Positions 25,301-40,300 of a DNA stretch of 64,000 nt are shown here, piece after piece (position 1 is the stretch's first letter; each line of letters begins with the position of its first letter). The notes below the pieces were generated by a model. That model did no database searches and was not told where the DNA came from. It worked only from the letters and a program-made list of their open reading frames with translations. Source of the DNA: Cenococcum geophilum 1.58. Lineage: Eukaryota > Ascomycota > Dothideomycetes > Gloniales > Gloniaceae. The stretch lies in contig KV748181.1 of assembly GCA_001692895.1 (NCBI GenBank), positions 3,229,640-3,293,639 on the forward strand. The letters are read 5' to 3'. The position numbers and the translations under genes are program-made.

Positions 25301-28300
25301 ATACTCCTAATATAAAGTTTAATATATCCGTTTCTATAACCGTCTCTAGCCCAAGTTAGTAGATTTTAAAAATTAGCTCTTAGGTAAATAACTCCTTAAG
25401 TTCCTAAAATAGCTTCTTTTACTTATTACCCTATATCTATAGTTCCTCTTTCTTTATAAGCCTTATAAACGGTTCTATATTCTTTAACTATTATACTATA
25501 AACCTTCTATAGTAGTTACAAACCCCTAAAAATAACCTTAACTGCGTTATATTTTCTAGTTCTTATTAACTCGCTATCCCATGCGCCGTTAAGGCGTACT
25601 CTAAAAGAGGCCCGTGCGCGAACACTAAAACATCAATACGCGTCTCCGCCATAGTATCTATATAGTTTTGTATATTAATTAAACTACTACAATGGGATAT
25701 AAACGTACTTCTAATAATATAGACCTTGTTAAACCTGATTAATATATTATTCCAATGCACAAGAAAGTCAAAATTCTACTACTCGAGCACTGACTATTAC
25801 TCGATTTTATACCCTTTCCTATTAACTCTCTGTATACCAATGGCGCACCAAATCTACCACTACACGTTAATCCTACCGATCCTTTTGCATTATTTAGGCT
25901 TATATAGACGGACGACTTACTTAAAGAGCTTACTGCACATATAAACGAGTACGTAAGGCTTTACCCCTACTAAGAATATAAGGATAAAAGTAGGAGGGTT
26001 ATAAGGCCTTGGGAATAGAAGCCTACCTCTTTAAGGGAGCTTTTTATATTCTTAGCAGTGACAATTTATATAGGCCTATTACCAGAAAGAGATATTAAGG
26101 AATATTAGACGACCTCCTATAAGAAGGGAGAATATAAGTAAGGATCGGTAGCAGCAGATTAATTTAAAGCTTTTTAGTAACAAGATAAAGGAGTCTCCTT
26201 TTAATAAGATTACTACACTTAGCGACATCCTACGTGACCGTTTTCGGCTCTATTAGAAGCCTAAAACCCACTTCACCGTTAATAAAATAATTATTTAATT
26301 TACTAGCCAAGCTTTTAAAACAGTTAATATTCTAAGTAAACTAACACCAGAAGGCTTTAAAGTGTGGGCTATAGCCAATTAGGGCTATATATTAGACTGG
26401 CTTTAGCATATAAAAGGTAATAAAAAGGGACCTATTAATTTAGATAAGTATTAGACGAAGGATAAGGACTTTTCTAAGGCATAGGCGGTAGTATTGGACC
26501 TTCTGCTACGGGAGCTTAATGGTAAACAATACTTTAATAAAAATAAGCATGTTATATGGCTGGATAACCTTTTATAAGCATTAAGCTACTTTATTAGCTT
26601 CGTAAGGAAGGAATTAAAGCCATAGGAGCCGTACAAACGACCAAAATAAGACATAAGGTAGTTTGATAAATGGGACGCCAAATAAACAGAGCCAGCTTTA
26701 CACCTAAGGGAGGGTCCTCCTAAGCATATTAATCAGTCGCTCGCAGATCTTAAATTAGTACATTTAGGGCAGATTAAATGGGGAAAGTTATACGGGAGGC
26801 TTTTAAAAGATGGCTCTATTATAGGGTTTGCCTAAAAAGACGCTAATATAGTGCTTTTTATAAGTACAGTTAATTTAGGTATATTTACTATTTAAAAACA
26901 AGGCTCTACGGATAGTAACGTTATATATTACTAGGTAGGGTTAAGGTTTAACAAACCTAATAACATTCTGCTACTATAGTATCTAGAGCCCAACAAATAC
27001 GCAAAATCTTCGGAAATAAGGCGATAAAGGAGCTCTTAATACCATAGTTTATTATTATATATAACCACTTTATAGACGGCGTTAATTAAGCCAATTAACT
27101 AAGGTTATATTATAATATATAAAGGACGCACTTAAAGTTATAGAAGTCCCTTTACTACTTCCTTCTTAATACAACTGTTACTAATTACTATAAACTTTCT
27201 ACTAAGTTAGTTCCTGGCCATTGGCCCACCTATAGCGCCTATAAAGCCTTCCGCGAAGACCTTATTAGTGCCTTATTTAAATATAGTAAATGTCTTACTA
27301 AACCACCTAGCCCGTCTACTATAATAAAGGATAAGGATATTTATAAGGCGCCTGCGGAGGAATATAGGTAAAAGCCCGTTTAGCTATTTCCTAAAAAGCT
27401 AAGCTGTGTAGCTTATATAGCTGTAGGTAGAAGAGGTATAAATAAGTAGGTAAAAATAAAGCCTCTTATAAAGCTTTTAGTGAACACAATACAGAAACCT
27501 CGCGGTAGTAAGGAATGGGTAAGACAACGTCGTCCTTTAAGGACCTAATTTAGCTGTGCTTTATGCAATATACCCCTCTATAAAGAAGGACCTTACTAGT
27601 AGGAACGCCTTAGCCTAATTAGGACATAATAGAGTTAATTATATATTAAATTTGAGCTTTATTATAATGATTTAGAGCCTTAATTCGTTAATTAAATTCA
27701 CAGCTTTATTTCGCCAAGATTTGATTTAATCTAGAGACTCTAGTTAGTTTCGCTTACGCGTACGCCTTTCTTAACAGCGCATGGGATAGCTTCTATCTTT
27801 TTTAGGTCTATATTAATATAACCTAGTTTAATAATAAATTTAATAAATTTAATCTTCCTTATAAAGAACTTGTATTTTTTAATTGCTACTAATATCTACT
27901 CCTTTTATAGTCTCTTTAAGACCTATTTAACGTATTTTCTATGTTCTCCCTTAGTTATTAAGTAGATAATAATAATATTAAGATATACTATAATAAACTC
28001 GTTAAGGTATTCTCTTAATATACTATTAATTTGCTGCTAAAACATTATTAGTACGTTTATAAATCTAAATTATATAATTAATAGTTTATATAACGTATTC
28101 CACCACTAAGCCGGCAGAACCACCGAGCCGGCAGGTCCATTTCCCCACCAAAAATCATAAAAATCTCAATATAATATCTCAACAACCACTTAATAATAAA
28201 TTCTAATAATTTAGATTTAGACTTTTATATACACTCTGCAGCTTNTATTAAAGTTNCATAGTATATAGGTNAGTAGTTTTTAAGATATNNNAATTTGGNN

Positions 28301-31300
28301 NNNNNNNNNNNNCCAAATTNNNATATCTTAAAAACTACTAACCTATATACTATGCAACTTTAATAGAAGCTGCAGAGTGTATATAAAAGTCTAAATCTAA
28401 ATTATTAGAATTTATTATTAAGTGGTTGTTGAGATATTATATTGTGATTTTTATGATTTTTGGTAGGGAAATGGACCTGCCGGCTCGGTGGTTCTGCCGG
28501 CTTGGTGGTGGAATACGTTAGTCCTTCCTTTAACCTAAAGGCTGCCTTTTATTTATTACCTTCCTTAAGTTTAATTTAATAGTACGCCTGTCTTAGATCT
28601 ATCTTTATAAAGATTTATACGTTGCCGATTCTATTTTAGATTTTACTAATTAAGGGTAAAGGATACCTATCCTTTTTAGTAATACTATTTAACTACCTAT
28701 AATTAATATATAGCCTAAGCCTTTTATTATTCTTTAGTATAAATAGTACTAGATAACCTACTAATAGCTATAATAGTCTAATATATCCCTTTTATAGATT
28801 TTCTTAAATAAACTCTTTAAGTGCTCTTAACTCTTCTTTAGTTAGTTTATAGATTAAAAAGAACTTTAAACTTATTCCTAGTTCTAACTCTATTTTATAG
28901 TCCTACGCTATATACTCTAATAGCTTTTTATTATACTTATAGTATCTCTTTAGTATATAGCTTAACCCTTTTTCTAGTTTCTTTATAAGTCGCTTGAACC
29001 TAGTACTATACTAACTTAGTTACTATATACCTTTTATATTATTAAATATTTCTAATATTAACCTAACCTATAACCCTATTAATCTTTAGGTTATATTCCT
29101 ATAACTAAGGTATATTTAATATTGCTTTATCCCGTCCTAATAGTAGGATATTAAAGGATATCTTAATTAGTCTTTTTTAATAGTTATATAAATAGGTCCT
29201 ATTTTAAGGTTAATAATGCCTTTTTTTATAGGCTATTGGATCTTTTAAAATTATAACTAATGGGTAAAGATGCTCCTTATATCTATAAGGTAGTCTTATT
29301 TTTTTTAATTGCTATTAGTAAGATATAGTTCCTCATTACTCTACTATCTGTTAATACTTTAAATTACTAATCTTACTAATTAACTTATAAATTTAGGTGT
29401 TATCTTTAAATTCATTTAAGGGTTTAAGGCTTTACTATTAGCTCCTTTTAGTTCTATAGGCCTTTACTTTTTTTAACTATTAACTACTAGATCCCTTTTA
29501 TACTTAGTTTACTTTTAGTTAATACCTAGTTTATTTCTTATCCTTAATATACTATAGATACGTATTTTTTAAGTATTCCTACTACTATTATCTATTCTAA
29601 GTATTTTTCTATAAGGAATCTTCCTAGTTAAAATATTAAGTTATTTAACTTCTAAACTTCTACTAGATACTAGCTATATATATACTTAGTATTCTTATAC
29701 TATTGCTTATTTAGCGCCTAATATATCCTTATTAGGTACTTCCAATTCTTTTCTTTTAGGTTATTATATATATTATCTATATTATCTATATATATAATCC
29801 ATAATAATATATAATACGCTAGGTGCTTTAGGTTAGCTCTTAGCTTATTATCGCTTTTAAGTTTAAACCTTTATCTTACTAATTTACTAGTACTAAGATT
29901 TCTCTTTTATTATTTTAGTTCTCTAATTACTCCTCTAAATTCTTTACCGTTATAATTAATGCTTCTTTAATGTAACTTATACGCCTTTCCGTAATTGCTT
30001 AGTCTTAGATAACTCTTTTATTTAGTTATAAGTAGAAATCTTTCTAATTGTTATTATTTAGCTATCTATACTACTTTTAGTATAGCTCTATAAGCGTATA
30101 CAATCTATTTATAAGGAAGTATTTGTTACGGAGTAAGTATAAGCGGCGATAATATATAGCAAGGTAGATATTATTAAGCTATATACATAAACTATATAAG
30201 GGGGTTAAAACGTTGCGTAAGGAGAGAAGGTAGGAAAACGGGAGAAAGGGTATATATTGTTAGCTTAGTTACTTAGTTAACACGTATACGGAGCAGAATA
30301 GGATTTAGGTAGTAGTCCTAGCAGAACTTAGCAGGATTTAGTAGAACTTAGCGGAATATAGCAGAATATAGCAGATTGCCGTTAGATTGCCGCAAATTGC
30401 CATCTTATGGTTAGTCTTTAGTTGCTAAGTTAGTGGAAATAGGTAGACGTATATAAGGTGTTACGAGGGTATCCTATAACAGTACCTCCCCTTTAAACTC
30501 AAGCTTCTGCAAGATAAGGCTATAGTAATTCTAGGTAGAGTTTGTAAAAGTCTTCTGCGGCTTATATAAGTCCTATAAAGTTAATAGGTTCCTATAAGGG
30601 CTTAGTAAAGCCGCTCTATTTTATAAGGTATATATACTAGCGTTTCCGTTTATTATACTTAATATTATTAATTCTTTTAATAAAGTACTTATTCTTACTG
30701 TCCACTTTAACTAGTAGGGGAGGGTCTTATATCTATTTAGGCAGGGCGTTTAATATAGGGGCAGTAGGGTAAAGGACTGACGTATAGAATATAGGGTAGA
30801 TTTTAACCGTATTAGGGAGCTTTAGCTAGTAGGCGTAAGAGGAAATAACTTTCTTAACCTTATAAGGGCTAGCGTTCTTTTAATTAAGCTTCTTAGTAGG
30901 GCATTTTATATTTAGATTTCTTATATCTAGCCAGACAAAGTTACTAATTTAATAAGCCGGTACTAGGGTTCGTTTCTTATTTACTACGGCTTTATAAATA
31001 GATTAGGCCTATATTATTTTATTAGTAAGAAACTATTATAGTTTCTTTATCTTCTTTATAAATTTATTTACTTCTATAACTTATAAGGCGTAGTAAGCGA
31101 GGTAAGGAATACTACTAAAAGGTTTAAAACCTATTTATAGATACTAGCTATAATTGGCTAGGAATGGGGAGACCTTTATAGTTTTAAAGATAGAGTTATT
31201 TATAATAAACTTAGTAAATATAAGCCAGTTAATCCAGTTATCTTATAAATACGACGTATATATTCAGATATACTATTTTATTATAGTATTTATACTATAA

Positions 31301-34300
31301 CGGGACTAGCCCAGTTACAGTAGGAATGTCTTAGTAAAACACTTAATAGATAAATTCCGACGCTTTAACCAAATTCTGCTAGATCAACCAAATTCTACTA
31401 AAGTCCGTTAAAGACCGCGTGCGTATATACGCACGCATTAACCACCAAGCCCCTAACTATTTAATTATATAATTCTATTATTATTCCTTTCTCTTCTTTA
31501 CGTAATGTCTTATTCTTAGCGAGAGCTATATACCCTTAGATTTAGATAGAATTTATATTATTCCTTTAAATCTTCCCTAAAGTCTCTCCGCGCCCTTATA
31601 TTATATTATATTAAAATAACTGCTATTAAAATAGTAAACAAACTTAAACCTACCGCGTTAACTATAAGCATTATAGCCCTAATTAGGAAATAGTTAACTA
31701 TAATCTAATAGTCCTTTACGGATGCTTTGGCCTAATAGTAAGCGATATTAGAAGCTTAGTACTAGTAATTAATAGGAACAATCTATAAAGAACTCTATAA
31801 CCTTAAAGCACTTATATTAAAAACCCTAATAATAACACCTATAAATAAAATTAAAATAACTATATGCGAACCCGGCCCATTAAATACAAACCCTAAACTA
31901 GTAATAGTAGCTTAATTTATACCTATAATAAACCTAGTACCTACTATAAAAATTAAAAAGCTCCTTAACTCTCTAATATTTAATAGAAATTAAAATAACC
32001 TACGTCCCTTTATAACTAAGCTCTATATAACAAAGCCTTATAGCAGAAACTACGGTAGACTTATTAATGGGCTAGGTATATAGGTAAATAAGAAGTTAAC
32101 AACGTAATAATAACTGGTGGAGTAGTTGCCTAATAGATTAACTCTAATTATATTCTAAGATTTACTATAAAGAAGAGAATTATCTAGGTAGGGACTATAG
32201 TCCTTTAAATACACAACCGTACTCCTAAGAAATCCCCTTTATATATAAGATATATATTATACGTATTATATATACATTCCCTTTATATACTACGTACACT
32301 ATATATAACGTTATATAACCTTAGCTACTATTCCTTATTATATAGCTCTATTAGTTCTATTCTAAACTATACCTAAATTAACTAACTAGCTTCTTCTAAC
32401 TCTTCTCTAAGTAGTTATAATATTGTACTTAAAGCGTCTGTAATACTATCTCCCCTCCTCTTTATCTTCGTCCTTAAAGATTCTAAATATCTCTAAGTCG
32501 CTTACTAGAGGTATAATATCCGTCTAATTAATTTAGTTAATATTATTGCTTATTATACCTAAAGCTCCTTCCTCTTTATAGGCGCAACGTCGTGCTTACA
32601 CTATTGCTGCGATATTATCTCTTAGTAAGATTATACTATCTCCGTATTCTTGCTGTTTAAAAAAGGGGTTAGTTTATATTGCGTTAGCGAGTTTATCTTT
32701 ATAACAACTGTTCTCTTACTTAAAGTGCACTAAAGCGAATATTCGTTCGTCCTATAATGTTTACTCTATCTTTAATACTAAATATACGTAACTTATTACT
32801 CTTAATAGTCGTCTAGTTCCTTAATTAATTTATCTTAGGGTCTTATATTTAATCTACTACTATACAGCTAGATAGTAAACTATCTTAAGCCCTTATTAAG
32901 TTAAAACGTTTTTATAATATAGAGTAGAAGGCTCTTAAAGCCTATATCGCGGCGTCTGCTTAGTTACTCTATCTTAAGAAGGTTTGTAAAAAGGTCTATT
33001 TTAAGAAATAAAAACGTATAGAATAAGGTTTACAGGAACTTAGTAATAAAAGAACGGATTCTTTTTTAGCTGGGAAGGGAACAGATCTAAGTAGTTCGGC
33101 AACTGCTCTTCTTAGGTCCCTTTTAGGTAATTTATTTTTTAGCGATTCTTTTTTATTAATATTATCTAACTTAATCTCTTCCAATACCCCTATACCTTTC
33201 CTATAGCGTTTTTTTTTAGATTTTCTAGTAGTTTTTAAGTAGTCTTATTATAGCCTATCTACTTAACCTTATACTATATTTTATCGTTAATATCCTTATA
33301 ACTAATAATCTTTAAAACTTATTATTTGTCCTCTTCCTGTCCTCTATATATATCTGCTTTATAAACTAATAGCTTAACATTTCTATATACTAGCTCTAGC
33401 ATCGAAATATGCTATATAGGGTAGATCTTTATCCTAGCTAGTAGGTTTAACTTAAATATAATTAGTAAAATCCTTTAAATAATTTTAAAAGGTTCTAGTC
33501 TAATGTAGTCCAACTTCTTACTTAGTCGTTAACTCTTAAAATTTTTATATAGTAGCTATACTTTATCTCCCTCCTTAAGATCTAGTCCCTTAGATCTCTT
33601 AGCATTATAGTACCTTTTTATTCTCTCTTATACTTTCTTTACTAATTCTATAAGGTCTATATAAAGATTTATTAATATCTTAATTTTTTCTTTAGCTATA
33701 CTACTCGTCTTTTTCGCTTATTTTAGTAATAACGATATTCTTAGCTTATATCTATAATTTGTCTTAAATAGTAATATGCCTATTCCTTCCTATAGTGTTA
33801 TATTATATACGAATTATATAACTAGTAATAATGATACCTAATTATTCTATGCATAATTAATATAATGCCTTAAATACTGTTCTAGTGTCTAATTTAATCT
33901 TTCCGTTTAACTGTCTATCTATAAGTAATATACGGTAGAAGTTACTATTTAAACTTCTTACTCTGCTAAAAAATACCTCCTAGAATGCTACTACGAATCT
34001 TAGATTTCTATCCAATATAATCTTACTTAGTGCTCTATATCTTGCGAACACTTCTTTAATATAGATTTTAGCGATATCTTCTACTAAGATTTCTTCTATA
34101 CATGCTATAAAGTAGCCCTACTTAGTTAACTTGTCCACTATTACTAAGATTATATTATAATCTTATCCGGTAATAGAATCTCTTAACTTTAGTAACTTAA
34201 TAATAAAGTCCTATAATATAACCTCCCATAGTCTCTCTAGTATTTTAATAGGTTGTAGCCCTCTCTATAGCTGTGAGGTGAGGATGTGGATAGGGAGTCC

Positions 34301-37300
34301 AATGATAGAACAATAGGTATATTGTATAGACAGAGACGAATCCTTAGGGGAAAAGGAGGAGTCTGTGTGCGAGGTAGGAAGGGTTTTCCCTAGGCACGTG
34401 CAGAGCACGTACCTCACGGGCGAGTCACCCCTGGGTTGCCCCAGGGTCGCTCGTACCTTGCGGCTATATAACTATCTACTTAGGTTTCACCTAACAATAG
34501 CTTATACCTTATTAGTTTCTTCCTCTAGCAATCTAAATACTCTTTTATTACTTTTCTTGCAATATTCTAAATTCCGTTAATAATGTATTCTTCTTAAAGT
34601 CTTAACACTAAGCCTATTACTCTATTGTGTCCTTAAGTCATTCCCTTATAAAAATCTTCTATAAAATACTCTACTATACTTCTTAGGATGTACTTCGCTT
34701 CCCTATACTTATATAATATTTCTTTTTCTAAATATTTTAACTGTTCTTCTAGCTATACTTTAAAGATTTTTTATACCTAAAAGCTTTCTAGTGTCTTGTA
34801 GACTCTTTTTAGTTCATTATCCTCTTAAGTTGCTACTAACTTAGGGTAATTATACCTAATTAATCCGTCCTTATCCTAGCGTAGTATTGCTCCTAATAGT
34901 TTCTTATTATTTTATAGTTTAGCCTTTCTACTAAGTGCATCTGCCCTTACGTTCTTAGTTCCCTTAGTATACTAAATCTTAAAATAGTATTCTATAAGCA
35001 TTTCTACCTATCTAACTTATCTATAATTAAGTTCTTTTGTTGTTAGGAACCCCGTTAAGTTCTTATAATCCGTCTTAACCATAAATAGTTTCTCTACGCC
35101 TTATAAAAATGCTCTTTATTCCTTAAGTGCTATAATTATACCTAATAACTCCTTATTATAGACGTCATAGTTTAACTCTAGTGGTGTTATCTTTTTACTA
35201 TAGTATGCTACTAGGTGCCATATATCCTTATGCTTCTATAATAAGCATACTTCTAGTGCGTAGTCTAATGCGTTTATCTCTATAACCGTATCTAGTCCTA
35301 GTTAATAGATTTTAAGGATTAGCTCTTAGGTAAACAGCTCCTTAAATTCCTTAAATAACTTCTTTTACTTATCTCCTTATACCTATGGTTCCTTTTTCTT
35401 TATAAGCCTAGTAAACGGTTTAATATTCTTTAACCATTATACTATAAACCTTCTGTAGTAGTTGCAAAACCCTAAAAATAACCTTAACTATGTTATATTC
35501 TCTAGTTTTTACTAACTTACTATAACTTTAATCTTCTTTAGGTCCATACTAATATGACCTAGTTTAATAATAAATCTAACAAAATTAGTCTTCCTAGTAA
35601 AGAACTCGCATTTCTTAATTGCTACTAGTATCTATTCTTCTTATAGTCTCTTTAAGACCCATTTAACGTGTTCCCCGTATTCTTCCTTAGTTATTAAGTA
35701 GATAATAATATCGTTAAGGTATACTATAATAAACTTATTAAGGTGTTCTCCTAATACGCTGTTAATTCGCTTCTAAAATATTACTAATACATTCGTTAAT
35801 CTAAATTGCATAACTAATAGCTTATATAGTCCTTCTCTTAACCTAAAGGCTGCTTTCTATTTATTGCCTTTCTTAATTCTAATCTAATGGTACGCCTATC
35901 TTAGATCTATCTTTATAAAGATTTACACGTTACCTATCTAATCTTAGATTTCGCTAATTAAGGGTAAAGAATACCTATCCTTCTAAGTAATACTATTTAA
36001 CTGTCTATAGTTAATGTATAGCCTAAGTTTCCTATTCTTCTTTAGTATAAATAGTACTAGATAACCTACTAATAACTATAATAGTCTAATATATCCCTTT
36101 TATAGAGTTTCCTGGACAAACTCTTTAAGTGCGCTCGCCTCCTCTTAAGTAAGCTTATAGGTTAGAAAGAACCTTAGACTTATTCCTAGTTTAACTCTAT
36201 TTTATAATCCTATGCTATATAATCTACTAGCTTTTTACTTTCTAGGCTCTATAGTTTTTTGCTATATTTATAGTATCTCTTTAGTATATAACTTAAGCCT
36301 CACTTAGTCTCTTTATATATCGCTCCGATTTAATACTATACTAACTTAGTTTACTATTGCATTTTACGGCGTTAAGTATTTTTAATATCGACTTAACCTA
36401 TAATTTAATTGATCCTTAGATTGTATTTCTATAACTAAGGTATACCTAATACTGCCTTATCCCGTCCTAATAGTAAGATATTAAAAGACATTTTAATTTA
36501 CCTTCCTTTAATGGTTATCTAAATAGGTCCTATTTTAAGATTAATAATTCCTCCTCTATAGGCTATTAGATCTCCTAAAATTATAACTAATAGGTAAAGT
36601 TGCTTCTTCTATCTATAAGGTAATCCCATTCTTTTAACTACTACTAGTAAGATATAGTTCCGTATTAATCTATTATCTATTAGTGCTTTAAACTGTTAAT
36701 CTTACTAATTAACTCTTAAATTTAGGTATTGTCCTTAAATTCCTTTAAGGGTCTAAGGCTCTACCACTGGCTCCCTTTAGTCCCGTAGGCCTCTACTTTT
36801 CCTAACTATTAGCTATTTAATCCTTATATACTTAGCTTATTTTTTTTAGTTAATACCTAGTTTGCTTTTTATCTTTAATATACTATAAATACGTATTTTC
36901 TAGGCATTCCTACTACTATTATCTGTCTAAGCATTCTTCCGTAAGGAATCTTTTTAGTTAAAGTATTAAGTCTCCTAACTTTTAAACTTCTATTAGATGC
37001 CATCTATATATATACTTAGCATTTCTATACTATTGCTTATCTGGCGCCTAATATATCCTTATAGGGTATTTCTAATTCTTTTCCTTTAGATTCTTATACA
37101 TTTTATATATATTATTTACGTATATAATCTATACTAATATATAATATACTAAGTACTTTAGGTTAACTCTTAACTTATTTTCGTCTTTAAGTTTAAACCT
37201 TTACCGTGTTAATCTAAACGTTATAACTTTATTTGTAGGTATTAAGATACGTCTTTCGCTTCTTTAGTCCTCTAATCGTTCTTCTAGATCCTTTAACATT

Positions 37301-40300
37301 ATAATTAAGGCTTCTTTAATATAAGTTATGGCCTTCTCTATAATTGGGTAGTCCTAGATAACTCTTTTATCTAACTATATATAGAAATCTTCCTACTTAT
37401 CGTTATATCGTTGCCTATACTACTTTTAGTACAGCTGCTAGAGTATATACGGCTTGTCCGTAAGGAAGTATCTTCTTATTACTACGTTATAACAGCCTTT
37501 TATATGTCGTTCTTTAAACCTAGTAGGGATCCCTAAATCCTCTTTATTTTCTAATTTAATAAGCTACTTAGCTCTTAGTATACCTACCCTAGGCCTATTA
37601 GTAATTCTTTATATAGGTACTCTATCCCTTATATATCCTAATATACTAGATCTCTTATCTAGTTTCTATTCTTGCTATGCAATAATTCTTTATCTAAATT
37701 CTTCCATAGTTTCTTTTAGTTTGTATCTTATAGATAGATCCTTAAAGTCTTTTTACTTCTTAATCTTAGTATTAACATTTCAATCCGGTTGCTAAGCCTT
37801 ACTCGCAATTTCTTTAATAGTCCTTATTCTATTACTAAAATCTTAGTCTTATAGGATTCTTAATCCTAAGCTTACTTCTATCTTAAGCTTTACTCTAGCC
37901 TTAGTCTAACTAGACTTACTTAGTATTCTTATCTTATCTTAAGAGTCTTAAATCTCACTTATCTTATCTTAAGAATCTTATACCTTTAGGAAACTTCGCC
38001 CTAAGCTCATTTATATATTACTAAACTAAGCCATTACTTTACTCTATCGGTTATCGTCCGTTATAGGTCCTTAAGCTTACCTTATCTTATCTTAAGAATC
38101 TTAGTCGTCTCGCATTTCATCTTAAGAATCTTAAGCTTTTAGCCTTTTGCCTTTATTAAGTGCTAAAGTAGTTTACTATCCTACTTCTCTTACGTCTCGC
38201 GAAGCAATAGATATTGTGTCTAGTAGGGTCTTAATCCCTACTAATGTTCCCTATTCTATAGTGGAATTATCCTCTACTTCTTATATAACATCTCTAAGGT
38301 CTATATACTTTTAGTAAGCTGCCTTTATTACCTTATTATTATAAAATATTTCGCCTACGTTGAAGCTATTATCCTTAATATCCGATCTATAAACTAGTTC
38401 GTTAGTTCCTTTATATTTTACTAAATATAGCTTCTATAGCTAATAGCTTGCGCCGTACTTAGCGTCCTTATAAATTTAGTATACGTTATTATAACAAAAT
38501 GCAAAACTTTTAATTAAACATTCTTTTGTTTCTTACAGCATATTATCGTCCCTTTATACGTATATATCGTTTACTAGTCTTATTCCTTTTACTATATAGT
38601 AATTTTAACTACTTCTATAGTCTCTAACGTAATAACCTTATTTTCCGCAATTTATATAAGCTTTTTCTTTAAACCATTTTTCTTACTATAGAGTCCGCCT
38701 AAATGTCTTCTACTACTAAGATCTCTAGTTTAGCCTCTGCTCCTTAGACCTTTAATTACTTAATCCTTATCCTCTAGGTTTCCATAATTTCTTATTTTAC
38801 TTTTTAGATTCTTTAGTACTACTTAGGTCTATTAGCTCTGCGTTATACTATAGTTTTTAACTTAGCTTTAGTTATTGCGTACTTTACGCCTTATATAACT
38901 ATAGAACTCTATCCTAGCCCCTTTTAGCCTACTCCCTTTAGTAGATCTAATTATCGATCTTAATTACTTAATCTATTAGTTCCCTTAGGGTTTCCGTATC
39001 TTCCATTAGGATAATTACATCCTAGACTTTAGCCTTAAGTCCTTGCTTATACTATACCATAAGCGCCTTATTATTCTACTTAACTTACGTTACTAACGTC
39101 TAGAACTACGTTATATACTCTATTACTAAGGTTTATTGCATAATATCTTAGAGTTTTCTTTTTACTATAGTTACTGCCTCCGGGTCTCTAAATATCTATA
39201 TAAGTCGCTCTATAAACCCTTTCTAGCTTAAATATAAACCGTACTTCTTAATTGGTAGTTATTATACTATTCGCTTATATTTCCGTTAGGTAAAACTTAA
39301 ACTATTTAAGTGCTCTTCCTAATAGGAATAGTCCTGCATATACTATTTAATCCATAAGTGTTAGTAGCTTCGCTCCTTCTTATATAACTTTAAAGTGCAT
39401 TTATATAAGGAATTCTTTAAGTTTTAATCTTTCCACTGAGTACCTTTTGATTAATAGTAACTTAATTTTTGCTGCTCCTATCCCGTTAATCTTATTTTCT
39501 AACGTTATATTATTTTCTATTAACTAGTTAACTATTTCTTGTAGTTATCTAACTGTTATAGGTTGCTATAAGTTAGTGTCTACTATACTAGTATCGTTCC
39601 CTAATTTCGAAGTAGTTACCGCCGTTAATAGCGTTATAGCTAGTGCTTTTAGTAGCATATTATTCGACTTTATTAATACTATAACCTTAATAGTAAATAT
39701 ATAACAAAGCCTTATAGAGGAACTACGGTAAACTTATTAATGGGCTAGGTATATAGGTAAATAAGAAGTTAACAACGTAATAATAACTAGTGGAGTGGTT
39801 GCTTAACAGATTAACTCTAATTATATTCTAAGATTTACTACAAAGGAGAGAACTATCTAGGTAGGGACTGTGGTCCTTTAAATACATAACCGTACTCCTA
39901 AGAAATCCCCTTTATACGTAAGATATATATTATACGTATTATACGTACATTTCCTTTATATACTACGTATACTATATACAACGTTATATAACCTTAGCTA
40001 CTATTCCTTATTATATAGCTCTATTAGTTCTATCCTAGACCGTACCTAAATTAACTAACTAGCTTCTTCTAACTCTTCTTTAAGTCGTCGTAATATTGTA
40101 CTTAAAGCGTCCGTAACACTTCGTCTTAAACTTTTAATAAACTGTAACTAATACCCTACTAAAGCTAGTAAGATTAGCTATAGAATATCTTATTTAAGTA
40201 AAGATACTGCATAAACTATAGACCCATTCTTTTATAATAGCACCTTTATTAATTTTAAAATCTTTATCTCTCTATTAGAATAAATATATAATAACGCTAG